From Vanrija pseudolonga (taxonomy: Eukaryota > Basidiomycota > Tremellomycetes > Trichosporonales > Trichosporonaceae): a stretch of 64,000 bases of DNA. The stretch is from positions 3,720,001 to 3,784,000 of the forward strand of contig NC_085849.1 in assembly GCF_020906515.1 (NCBI RefSeq), given 5' to 3'. The position numbers were made by a program, and so were the translations under genes. The notes beneath the pieces were generated by a model that made no database searches, was not told where the DNA came from, and was given only the letters and a program-made list of their open reading frames with translations. Shown here piece after piece: positions 34,834 through 45,651 of this stretch (positions are counted from its first letter, which is position 1; every line of letters starts with the position of its first letter).

Positions 34834-37800
34834 TTAACCCTTTGGGCCGAGCTTGCTGGGATCCCCAGACTTCTCCACCTTTGCCACAGGTTCATCATCA
34901 TTATCGTCGTCTTCACCAGGTGGCGGGTCATGCAGAGGTCGGTATGACAAGGTACGCGGCCTGGCCGGCCCGGCGTCCACGGGATCGATGATCGCCCCGA
35001 GGCCAGCGGCGGCGAGACTCTCGACCTCGCGTTCGGCGACGCCGTGCTCGTCGGACGGGAGCCAGACGTCTGGGCTGCCAACGAGCAGCTCGGGCGGGTG
35101 GAGCAGGCCGCGAGACGAGTCGTCAGGCGAGACAATGACGGACACGTGGTGCGCAGCGTGGACTTGACCCTGGTCGAGGTTTGGCGTTGCGCGCGCCGCT
35201 CGTTCCGTGCTCACCATGTCGTCAATGGCCTCGGTCGGGAACGGCAGCGGGTTGTCCCATGCCAGGCGTGAGAGGCCAGGCAAGAGCCCACGCGCGTTCC
35301 CTTGCTCAGTAGCGGTGAGGGACGAACCCGGGGCAAGAGTCGACAGCTTGGCGCTTGGCTGGCGTTGGTGACGAGGGACCGCGGTGTACGTGTTTTGAGG
35401 GCCAAAGTCGGGCGAAGACACCAGAGTCGGCTTGGGCGACGGGTGCCGGCCTATTGTTAGGTATTCGGAAGCTACCAGCGCTACGCAGGCGACACCGATG
35501 CTGGCGGCACCGATGCCCCATTCTTTCCTTGAGAGAACCACGAGCCCAAAAAGAAGAGGAGGGAAAACCACGGTCCAGCCGAGGCGACGGACCAGCCACA
35601 GAGCGGTCGTGCCGTCCGACACGCCGCCCCGGGTCAGGCAGTATACTTTGGTCGTGAGCCGGTGGTGCACTACAAGTGCAAAATACGCGACGACTAGCGC
35701 CGGGATTACAAGCAGCGGGAATAGCCCGGCCAGTGTCTGGGAGAAGATGAACGCGGCGATGACTGGAGCGAGTGTGATCGCGGGGCTGAAGTCCGGGGGG
35801 TAGTTGACTGAGCGGGTTAGCATTAACCAAGGACTGGCACCCACGTCTGAAGCGTTCTCTTGGTGTCTCGGCGGCCCTGCTGCCCACAAGGTATCGAACC
35901 AGTCGGATGGGCTGTAGCAAGAGGAATGCGGGGAAGGTTACCAAGAGGATCAATACAACCAGGGGGAGGCATGCTGCCGTCAGAGCTGCGTCGCTGGACG
36001 AAACCCACCAGAGAAGACAAGGCCGTCGGCAAGGGACCTGCCCACGCCCGAGTGCGTAGCATAAGCCTGCAGGGGATATTTGAACGTGTTGTTGACGATT
36101 AGCCACAGGCCGCCAACAATGGACTGGGGGTTAGTGGCTACAAGACGAGGCCACACTCACTATTAAGTAGACGGAGCCCTTGAGCGCCAGCGCTGTCTGG
36201 CGGGTATACGATGCGAGTTGGAGCTCGACGGCAAGGCCTGACGTCAGAGGCGTGTGGCTCAAAGCACTCACGATTGATGACGCCCATGGCCACGCCAAAG
36301 AAAATGAGTACGACAAGGGCAGGGGCCAGCGTCTGGGCCAAGCCGGCGCCGACATCATTTCTGTGGGAGAGGCTGCCCAGGAAGCCGAGATAGTCGGCGA
36401 ATCCTGGAGCGGCGGCAAGCGATAACGATGAGAATGGTATCACTGTGGCGGTGAGCGTGTGCGCGACGGACGCCGGTTCACTCACAAAGGAATGCAACGC
36501 CAAGAGAAACAGCCGTCGTCTTGAGCCAGAACCCCTTCTCGCTTCTCGACTGGCCAAGGTTTCCCCATTGAATGTCCTCCTTGGCCCGCCCCTCGATAAC
36601 CTCGGCGTAAGGGATGCTCTTGAGGCCGCGGCCCACAATGATCCAGCCGATTGCGCCCTCACCCCTTGCTAAACTCGACATGGCTTGGCGCTGTGCGGCG
36701 CCAATCTGTGTCGTGAGCTTGGTGATGCGGATACGGCTCCACACAACGTCGCCACGGAGTCTGGCGAGCTCCAGCGGAGGCAGAGACGACGTCGGAACAG
36801 AGAGGGCATCAGCCTCGAACGACTGGTGCCGTGTGTCTAAGGCGTCCTGCGACCCTTGTGCAGGGTACGTCTCGAAAGTGTCGGCATCGCCAGCATCGTC
36901 CTCGACAGTTCCGGGCGCAGGAACAAATGTTCCGTCGTGGTCCTGGACGACACGCTGACCGACGGAAAATCGACCATGCTCAAAGGTCACGCTTCTCCGC
37001 TGCGTGACCTCGAGGAACGCCGAGCCCCTTGCGTCTGTCGCGATTGACGATTCCGGTGCGTCGGGAAACTGTGCCCGTGCCCAGGACTGGGATAACGAGT
37101 TTCTCGAGCTGACGGAGTTGTGGCCTGGCGTCGAGCGCTGGAGCGATCTCCTCGGTGTCATTCCAGAATTTTGCGACCCTGGGGTTGGCATGTATGGGAA
37201 TGAGCTGATGTAGTTGGCTTCAGCTCTTTCCAGCACCTCGAGGATGCTCTGGCGCTCGCTGACGAGCCCCTTGGTCGTGGTGGTGTTGCTGGGGCGTCAG
37301 TCGCTACTGTAGCGTCATACCCACCCAATGGAGAAGACCCCAACCACACTTGGGCCTCGTTCGTGGACCGGCAGCAGGTCCTGGAGGCGTCTCTCAATAC
37401 TTGACTCTGTCAAGTGGGCCAGACCCGGGGCGTTGGCCGCCGACAAGAACACGATATCCTGGCTGGCGCTGGCCTCTTCCACAGTAGTGCGGTATTCAGC
37501 GAGACGGGCATACGCTCTGGAGACGATAAACAGCGTCCCACCGACCCAGAGCACAGCAGTGAGCACGCATAGGACGATGAGCCTAGTTCTGGCCGACTTG
37601 GTGACGGGCGTGCCGTTGCCAGTATCTCTGTGCACCAGGCTCACCAGGCCAGACCCGGGCACGAGGGCGCGGGCAAGGCGAGCGAGGCCACGAGCAGCGG
37701 CATGGGAGGTCGAGGGCGACCCCGCTGCGGGGCTGGGCCTGAGCGCATCGAGGAGGCGGATCAAACTGAGGTCCATCAGAGAATTGAGGCGCCCGCCGTG

Positions 37801-38828
37801 GAGGTTTGGCGGGGCCGTGGAGCTGAGGTGGGGCACGCCCGCGACAGAAAGAAGGAGGGTGATGGCGAGTCCGAGGACGGTCGCGATAGACGCCACGCCG
37901 AGCGCCGACGAGAGCACATGCGTGACGAGGTGTGTGTCAGACGTGGGTGACGCGAGTGACGGGAGGGCGAGGAAGGGTGCGAACGCAAAGTTTGTCACGG
38001 CCGGCAGCCGGCTGTCGAATGTTAGCGTTTCGCATAGGCAGCGCTGCTACTCACGAGGGTGACAGGAACCATGTTCGGGGGGAGTAGACTGCGGGGAAAC
38101 GCTTGCGCACGGCGGCCCAGAGCGCGACGCAGGCCACAGCGGCGGCGAGCACGAGCACAGACGTGAGCGCGACTGCTTTGGACGTCGCGTCCCAGTGCCC
38201 CGCGTCTGCGTTTCGCAGCGCGCCAGGGAGCACGGTGGCACTCGCGATGGAAGTCGTTGGGTTGCCGTAGATTGTCGAGTAGTCGTTCGTGAAGGAGTGC
38301 GAAGCGGTCGAGGTGATGACCACTGAGGCGCCAGCTGTCTGTGTCGATGCCGCCGTCGCTGGTCTTGTAGAGCCAGTCGATAAGGTAGACAAGGGGAGGG
38401 ACGCCGCCGTCGACGGAGAGAGGGAAGCGGCCGTAGTGCTCGGCGCCGCACTGCTCATTGTCATGGGCGGGGTCGTCGCTGCTGCCGCCAATGTCGTTAT
38501 CGCCTCCACCGAGCTCGTTACCGGGGTTGCAGGCACGGTTGTATTCAGATTCGGGCACGCCATCACCGCGACTGCCGGCGGGGGGGCAATGGGGTTGCTC
38601 GACTGGCCCACCGAGTTGTAGTAGGACGCTCCGTCGATGTAGAAGGCCATAGTGAACCATGCCGCTGAGGAGTGGGGGTCAGCTACAGTCTCCATCTCGG
38701 CGAGCGAGCGAGCCAGAGGGCGGCGACTCACAGGCCCATTCCTCGAGGTTCCCATTGCAGTAGTAGACGAAGCGCTTGGCGATGTGGGCCTCGGCGCCGA
38801 AGCCGACCGTCGCTGGAGTCGGGGGCAT
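34834..38828 (-). CDS. Large multi-spanning membrane protein, CSC1/OSCA (DUF221)-like
   Basis: 1220 residues from minus-strand exons 38828-38732, 38664-38055, 38011-37325, 37288-36486, 36442-36272, 36237-36161, 36123-36009, 35973-35845 and 35807-34834. The N-terminal part (about 60-190) is Ser/Thr/Ala-rich and probably extracellular. About ten hydrophobic segments follow, for example SVLVLAAAVACVALWAAV, VLCVLTAVLWVGGTLFIVS, SLSLAAAPGFADYLGFLGSL, ALVVLIFFGVAMGVI, LPLVVLILLVTFPAFLLLQP and PVIAAFIFSQTLAGLFPLLV. Sequence VFSIGNTTTTKGLVSERQS before a cytosolic loop, VFEL-free loop EDIQWGNLG, and VYCLTRGGVSDGTTA near the last segments recall fungal DUF221/CSC1-type ion channels. This is family impression, not an alignment. 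Intron 7 is 35 bases. The C-terminal 260 residues are cytosolic, Pro/Asp-rich. Confidence 0.6.
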
Positions 38829-39220
38829 CGTGGGCTAAGACTTGCTCGGGTTGACGACAGTGTCCAGTGCACCGGCCCGGTCGTGCGACGTAGTGCTAGG
38901 AACTACTGCTCAAGTGTCGAGAAGCAGCAAGCAGCAGGCAACAGACAGTCGGTCAGTGGAACAAGGGCATTGTGAAGGGGTCGTCGAGATGAGAATACGA
39001 GGCGCTGTGGCTTGGTGGTACGGCGAGGCAAAGGAAGGCGGCTGCTGGCGGGGGAGCGAGCGAGCGAGCGAGGGCGGGGGTAGACAAGGGGCCAGCAGCA
39101 AAATGACAAAATGATGCGCGCGCGCTCCGGGGGTCGTGTGTGTGTTTGACGACCAGCAACAGCGAAAGAGGGACGGGCGCGAGAAGCAGCACGTCGGCGG
39201 CGGCGGCGGCGAGGCGGGCT

Positions 39221-39245
39221 GGGGGGGGTGGGGGGGGGGGGGGGG
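39221..39245. repeat. G8-T-G16 homopurine tract
   Basis: Eight G, one T, then sixteen G on the + strand. It lies 393 bases and more upstream of the CSC1-like start. It can form a G-quadruplex and its length is likely unreliable in assembly. Confidence 0.9.
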
Positions 39246-39600
39246 CGAGAAGGCGGTCTGGCGGTCTGTGTGTCCTTTGTGTGTTGTCGCTGTGTCGCGG
39301 TTGTTGTTTGACGAGGCTTGTGCGAGCAGAGCTGTAACGAGCTGTGACGAGCTGGCCAGACGGCCTGCGCTGATGTCGAGTAGCAAGACTGACTGCTATG
39401 GATCTGCCGTGGCGGCCAAAGGCGCGGTCTGTGCGTGTCGAGCAGCTGGCATGCAGCTATGCAAGCGGCGTTCACGCGGTGTGGAGGCGTTGGAGGGGTT
39501 GCGCGGGCGAGCGTGACGCCATGGCACTGCTGCAACTCATGACCATTGGCATTTTACCCTGAGCATTAGATCTACGAGCTGCACAAAGGTCCACTGTTAC

Positions 39601-39620
39601 CCTTGCCTTGCCTTGCCTTG
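39601..39620. repeat. (CCTTG)4 microsatellite
   Basis: Four tandem CCTTG units followed by the related CCTCTTGCCCTGCCCTGCCC. It lies just beyond the 3' end of MTR4. Confidence 0.9.
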
Positions 39621-39874
39621 CCTCTTGCCCTGCCCTGCCCACCCCGAGTTCGGTCTGGTTACGCTTGTTCCTAACCCTGATTAATATAACGGCACTGCAA
39701 CGCCGACTTTTTATTTAGCGTCGCACAATGGCGTCGGCGGCGGCAATGGCCGCGGCACTGGCTGGGCATTGGGCAGGGGGACTGACTGGCTCCGACAAAC
39801 TCCCACAGCTTGACTTGTTCCCACAGCCAGGCCACAGACAGCCAACAGTGGTACAAGTCTCAATGCATCGCCGT

Positions 39875-42800
39875 CTAAAGGTACAAACTGCACAAAAGGT
39901 TAGCTTTGACTCCTCTATTCACCGACATGCTCTGCGCCACTCGACTCACGATGGGTTGAACACGACAGTGTTGGGCCGCTCGAGCAGCTCGAGCGCCTTT
40001 GTAAACTTGTCCTCGAGCTCCGTGTTTCCAATCGCATGCGCCGCCTGACCCATTTGCCGGAGAAGCTCTTGCAATCGGCGGAAACAGCGAATAATGGATC
40101 CTTCGAAAACGTCGGTCAACTGCAGGGGATGTGAGCAAATGGTGCAAATGGCCGCCGTAGCATTTCTTTCGCTGTGCACATGGCGCCTCCGCCGGGTGAC
40201 GGCCAACGGCGCAGTGCTCGCGCGCGCGCGCAACAAACGTACCTTGCAAATGTCTGAGAATTTGGCGCCCTTGCACCACTGCAGCACGGCCTCCATCATC
40301 TCCACCTTGAAGCTCTGGACGTACTCGTCCTCGACTAGCGCAATCTTGGACTCGTTGGAAACCTTCGCAATGCGGCGAGCAGTCTCCTGCATCACGCGCA
40401 ATGGCGCGGCCAGGTCCTCCTTGATCTTGACCTTTGCCTCCGACTGGACCATGCGTCAGCAAACAAGGCACATAAAAGCCTGTCGACCTTTTTCAAAGCC
40501 TGTTTTGTGCCAAGGCACTCCGCTTACCTTTTCTTGGAACACAAAGCAGCTGAGCAGCGCGGCACACTGGTCGGGCGTGAGGGGGTTGAAGACACCACCA
40601 AACATCATCTCGGTCAACAACAGCTCATCGCCGGAGCTAATCTCGCACGCCACTCGGCCCTTCATCTCGACGACATCATCTGCGGTCGTGAAGCCTAGGC
40701 GGCGGAGTACGCGCTTGCGCCCCTTGAGCTCCTCGAGCTGCAGCACGTCGTGCACCGACGAGATGCGCTTCTTGAGTGCGCGCACAGACGCAATCGCCTT
40801 GACCTTGCGGTCGTACGTGTCAAAGAGCTGTGGCAGGTCGGGAGAAGAGTTGATCGGCAGAGTGGCGATGCGCTCCTCAAGCGTGGCAATCTTCTTGACA
40901 AGCTTCTTAAACTCGTCGTCCTTGATGCCCATGTTCTGAATAGGGTCCAGAAGCGTGATGCCCTTGGGGAAGCGCTTCTTGACCTCGCCGACAGACTTGA
41001 AAGCCGCGTTCTTCTCAGACTGCGAGCGGAGGTCCTTGGGCAGGTGCAGTCTTAAGTGCGCCACGGCCTGGATGGTGGACAGGAGCACGCCAATGATGGC
41101 AACCTCGCCCTGGTCACCTGGTCCAGGGGGGAAGATGCCGGTCGACGATCGGTCCTTGGGGATCTCCGAGCCAGAAGCAACCTTGACAAGCACGTCGACA
41201 ATGTAGCCCTTCTGGGGAGGATCGTTCTCAGTGACGACTGGTGGACGGCCCTTGGGGTTGGCGACCTTGTTGTAGCCCACCACGACGGCCCAGCCAAACT
41301 CGCGGTCGCCATCAGCGACCTCGACCATGCGGCCAGGCTGGAGGAAGGGAAGGATGTAAGTAGGGTGGGTGATGACGGCCTTAAAGTCGTTCTCGAGCTG
41401 CTTGAGCTGCTCCCTCATGTCGTAGTAGCCGGCAATGTCGTCCTCGTCCTCAATGACAATCGCGTCGCGCTCGTCCTCGGCAGCCTTGAGCTGCTTCTCG
41501 AGCACGGGGACGCTGAGCGAGTTCTGGAACTGGTAGAAACACCTCTCGAGCATGTACTCTGGGCTGATACCCTCGACGCGCATGAGGTTGATGATCATGT
41601 TGTAGCCGAGGTGGAAGGCCGAGTCGAGGCGGTCAGCCTGGCCCTTGACCATGCCCTTTGCCGCGTCGGGCTCAATCTTCTCGTCGCACATCATGATGAC
41701 GATACCACGCGCGTCGAGACCACGACGACCGGCACGACCCGACATCTGGATGTACTCGCCACCCGAGAGGTTTCGGAAGTCCTTGCCGTCAAACTTGCGC
41801 ACGGCGGTGAACACGACCGTCTTGGCAGGCATGTTGAGACCGATCGAGAAGGTCTCGGTGGCAAAAAGAGCCTTGATCAGACCCTCTTGGAACAGAATCT
41901 CGATCACCTCCTTGAGGATGGGAAGCAGACCGCCGTGGTGGATTCCGATACCGCGCTTGAGGAGCGGCAGGAGGTGCTCGATCTGTGGCAGCTTCCTGTC
42001 GTCTTCTGACAAGGCGCTGATGGCGTTCTCAAACACCTGCTCGACCGTCTTGGCCTCGTCCTCGGTGTTGAAGTCGAGCTTGGACATTTGCATGGCGAGC
42101 GACTCGCACTCGCGCTTGGAGAAGGCGAAGATGATGACGGGGTTGAGGTTTCGCGTCATGATGAGCTTGACAATCTTGTAAATGTCGGACGTGCCCTTCA
42201 TTGCGCCGCCCTTGCGTGTCTTGTTGCCCTTGCGTCCACGGCCGGCGTTGGGGTCGGCCGAGTCCTCTCCCTGGCCGGCGGTGAGCGCCGCCATGGCCTT
42301 TTGGAAGTTGTCCTCGCGGAAGTTGGCGCGCTCGTCGACGACGAGGTAGATGCCCTCGGATCCTGCGGGGAAGAGGTAGTGCTGCAGTGGCGTTGGTCGG
42401 AAGTCGGTGTACACAATGTGGCATGGCTGGTTATGCGTCTGGCAGATCCACTCGGCAAACTCCATCGAGTTGGGGATGGTGGCCGACAGGAAGACGTAGT
42501 GGACCGTGTGGGGCAGAAGAATGATGGTCTCCTCCCAGACGACACCACGCTCCTTGTCGCGCATGTAGTGGACCTCGTCGAACACGACCCACGCGACCTC
42601 GCGCATGACCTCGGAACCGCGGTACAGCATGGAACGGAGAATCTGTTGTCAGCTTGCATGAGGTTCAGTAAGCTCACCTCGGTCGTCATGACCAGACACG
42701 ACGCAGTGGGGTTGATAGTCACATCACCCGTCATGAGGCCGACATCGCCGAACGTCTCGAGGAATTCACGGTACTTTTGGTTGGACAGGGCCTGGGTGTG

Positions 42801-43586
42801 AGCTCGTCAAAGCGTTTCACAGCTCACCTTGATGGGACTGGTGTACACCACACGCTTGCCCTCCTTGAGACATGTCGCGATGGCAAACTCTGCGACGACA
42901 GTCTTACCGGCGGACGTGTGCGCCGAGACGAGCACACTCTCCTCGCGCTCGATACACGACGTCGCGACAAACTGGAAGGGGTCGAGCTCGAACGGGTAGG
43001 ACCTTGCTGGTGGGTCGTGGCGCTTGTGCTGGGAGATGGGGACGTAGGGGTAGTTTGGCGGGACTGCGACCTGCGCGAGAGTCAGCTGAGTTCATGACAT
43101 GATCGCCACTGGACAGCCAACAGCGGCCCGCTCCAACACCTCCGCTTCACCACATACCTGGTGTCGGACCTGGTGGACAAGCTTCATCTTGCCTTCCTTG
43201 CCGTCCTCGGCACCCCCTCCGAGGCCCTTATCCGTGTCGACCTCGCGCTCGGCCTGGGTCTCGAACTCGTCCGCCCGCACCGGGGCTTCGCCGGGCACGG
43301 CGTCGGCGCCCTCAGCCTCGGGGACGGCCTCGCCGTCGCCTCCCCCGTCGGCCTGGGACTCGAGCGCGGCCATCGGGTCGTCCGTGGAATTGGCCGCGGG
43401 GCTCGGCTCTTCGTCGTCGTCGTCGCCCTCGTCGGCGATCTGCTGCGCGACGCGCTCCTCGACCCGCGCGACCTTGGCCGCCTTGGCTGGCTTGGGCTTG
43501 GACGCTGAGCCGTCGGCCGCGCGCTTCTTCTGGTTCTTCTTGCCGCGCGGGGTTGATGGCCCTGCTGAGGCGGACGGTGGCGCCAT
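39875..43586 (-). CDS. MTR4: Exosome-associated DExH RNA helicase Mtr4
   Basis: Ski2-like 3'-5' RNA helicase of the TRAMP complex, feeding nuclear RNAs such as pre-5.8S to the exosome. Minus-strand exons 43586-43158, 43070-42828, 42791-42678, 42642-40528, 40443-40243, 40119-39950 and 39887-39875 give 1094 residues. Motifs: [18 protein letters not shown] (Walker A), [32 protein letters not shown] and [15 protein letters not shown]. The Mtr4 arch/KOW region follows with [10 protein letters not shown] and [11 protein letters not shown]. The N-terminal 143 residues are acidic/basic and disordered, with [11 protein letters not shown] joined to [13 protein letters not shown] at intron 1. The last exon, 13 bases, encodes the universal C-terminus NPSLYL-stop. 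Without it the frame would run into unrelated sequence. Divergent from TIM23 with 354 bases between starts. Confidence 0.96.
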
Positions 43587-43940
43587 TGTGATGTGGTGGT
43601 GTTGTTGGTCGTGCAAGAAGTTGTTGCTGTGGGCCGTCGATGTCGGCCTGGGTGGGTGGGTGAGCCGCCTCCCAAAATGTCAGAAGTGGAGGTTGGTTGT
43701 GACTGACATCGCGTGGCTGGATGGGATTAATGAGAGTGAAAAATGCCAAAAGAATAATCTCCCAACCTCACCCGACCACCTGTTCATCTTGCTTTCCTTG
43801 CCGCCCGACAGGTCCGAGCCGAGTCGCCTGCTGGTGCTCGCCGCCGCTCACCGTTGCTGGCTGCTGGGTGGAAATTCAAAAGTCGACCACTTCTCCAGCT
43901 TCTCCAACCTTCTCCACATCCAACATCACATCACCACAAA
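43587..43940. other. Shared divergent promoter MTR4/TIM23
   Basis: 354 bases between the MTR4 (-) and TIM23 (+) starts. No TATA box is clear. GTTGTTG/CAACAAC-type repeats lie near MTR4 (43600-43626). Confidence 0.5.
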
Positions 43941-44824
43941 ATGTCGTTCCTCGGCGGCCTCTTCGGCATCTCCTCCCCCCAGCCAGAGAAGGAGGTCTCG
44001 GCGTCCTCGGAACTCTTTGGCTCGGTCCCCATCCGCAGCAATGTCCAGGACTCGGCTCCTGCTGCTGCTGACGGCGCTCTCCCGCAGGTCGCCGCGCCAG
44101 CGCCGCCCGCAGCACCGGCGCCGTCGTCGCTCGACATGCTCTCGGGCGCCTTTGACGCCACCAAGCTCCACCCCATGGCCGACCTGGGCGACAAGCTCGA
44201 CTTTTTGGCCCTCGACGAGGACAAGCTCACCGAGGTGCAGGGCGCCGCGTCAGTGCTCCCCTCGCGTGGATGGACCGACGACCTCTGTGTCGGCACCGGC
44301 ACGACGTATCTTTCTGGTGGGTAGAGAGGTGGTGGCCGTGTGGCCGTGGTTTAGCGTGTGCTAACGCCCGCCTCAGGCCTTGGCATTGGTGGCCTCTGGG
44401 GAATGAAGGAGGGCCTCTCGCGGCCACTGGGACCCAACGCTTCGATGCGTCTGAGGCTAAACAGCGTCCTCAACTCGTGCACCCGGAGAGGAAGCTTCAC
44501 GGGTAACTCGTTGGGTGTTCTGGGTAAGTCGTCGTGTTGTGGCCGGCCAAGTACCCAGCTCACACGCTTTAGCCATCTACTACAACCTCTCCAACTCGGC
44601 GCTCGACGCCGTCCGCAACAAGCACGACGCGCTCAACAGCATGGCCGCGGGTGCTCTTAGCGGTGGTATCTACAAGTGCACTGGTGAGTGTGGCGTGGCG
44701 TGGTGTACCGGAGGTGTTCCGTACCCGACTGACACCCCCAGCCGGCGTCCGCCCCGCTCTTGTCGGCGCGGCTCTCGGCACGGCCGCGATGGGCACCTGG
44801 TCGTTTGTCAAGACTCTTGTGTAG
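43941..44824 (+). CDS. TIM23: Mitochondrial import channel subunit Tim23
   Basis: Pore subunit of the TIM23 translocase of the inner mitochondrial membrane. Exons 43941-44316, 44377-44523, 44573-44683 and 44742-44824 give 238 residues (yeast 222). The N-terminal 110 residues are hydrophilic and face the intermembrane space. Family motifs: GWTDDLCVGTGTTYLSGLGI, GGLWGMKEGL, RLRLNSVLNSCTRRGSFTGN, then AIYYNLSNSALDAVRNKHDA and AAGALSGGIYKCTAGVRPAL. Four membrane segments with glycine-zipper spacing are visible. All three introns are phase 1 and 49-60 bases long. Start chosen at the first ATG (MSFLGGLFG). It is convergent with CMC4, another intermembrane-space gene. Confidence 0.95.
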
Positions 44825-45153
44825 ACTGTCTACTGTCTGTATTCTAGCATGCATGCCCCCACTCTCATTCGCACTACAAGGCGCCGTCGCGAGCGTAGCG
44901 AGCCGCGGCGGTGGTGGTGGTGGAGGACCGCCTGGGATGGGCACCGGCGCTGGTGCTGGTGATGCTCATGCTGCCGGGTCATAGCCGCGATGCCCGGCGT
45001 CGCGAGGTACGTCGTCAGGCCGTCGTGTACGCCGTCGGGCAAGCACAGCGGTGCGCAGAACCGCAACATCGGACCCACCGCGCCGACGTTGGAGGCAGCC
45101 GAAGTGCGCCTTCCAAGTCGTCCGTCCAAGCCGGCCGCGCGGCTCGCAGCTAG
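44825..45153. other. Convergent intergenic region TIM23/CMC4
   Basis: 329 bases between two stops. A GTGGTGGTGGAGG stretch at 44910-44924. No gene-like frame. Confidence 0.5.
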
Positions 45154-45445
45154 TTATGCCTCCTTGCCGAACTGCTTCATCTTGCGCGCGACCACCGAAG
45201 GGATGGGACAGCTCTCGCTCTTCGCGCCCTCTTTGATCTCTCCAGCTGCCTCAGCCCGCGCATACATGGCCGCGCAGCACGCGTACAGGTCCTTCACGGC
45301 GGCCGCGCAGCGCGACTCGTTGTAGTTGTTTTTCGAGAGGCAAGATTGGATTGCGCAGGCTGCGAGGTGGGGTGGTTAGCGCGGTGGAGGAGCACGTCGG
45401 AGAGGAGGAGGGGCACGGACCTTCGGCCTGGCATTCTTGTGCCAT
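45154..45445 (-). CDS. CMC4: Twin CX9C protein Cmc4
   Basis: Small intermembrane-space protein imported by the Mia40 disulfide relay and linked to copper/cytochrome-oxidase biology. Two minus-strand exons, 45445-45421 and 45359-45154, give 76 residues (yeast Cmc4: 73). The 61-base intron after codon 8 joins MAQECQAE to ACAIQSCLSKNNYNESRC. The first CX9C pair is C5/C15 and the second C26/C36, with C10 and C37 also as in the family (CQ.EACAIQ.C, LYACC). The end SCPIPSVVARKMKQ matches yeast CPLPSLLELKMKQ. The gene is easy to miss because its first exon is 25 bases and the unspliced frame reads on with a different end. Confidence 0.92.
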
Positions 45446-45651
45446 TGTGACCTTGCTCTTGCTCTTGCTGTGCGTTCTGTGCGATAGAGTGGAAAGCAAG
45501 TACAGAGTCGACAAGACCGTCGAGGACTCCGAGGTTCCGACATTGTCTAATCAGTCACGTGAGTCTGCCGAGAACCAGCAGCAACGCCCCACATCACAAT
45601 AGTTCATCTTGTATTTCATACCACGTCCGATCCATAAAGCTCATACGACAC

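Larger units (their letters stand above)
38829..39874. other. 1.0 kb intergenic region with simple repeats
   Basis: Between the MTR4 3' end and the CSC1-like gene's 5' end (both -). Contains GAGC repeats (39056-39070), GGC units and G8 and G16 runs (39194-39245) and (CCTTG)4 at 39601-39620. The frames open on both strands are low-complexity and not gene-like. Confidence 0.5.

Noticed and set aside
41056-42009. 317-codon open frame antisense to MTR4
   Set aside because: Same codon-bias effect; the sense strand holds the full helicase motifs.
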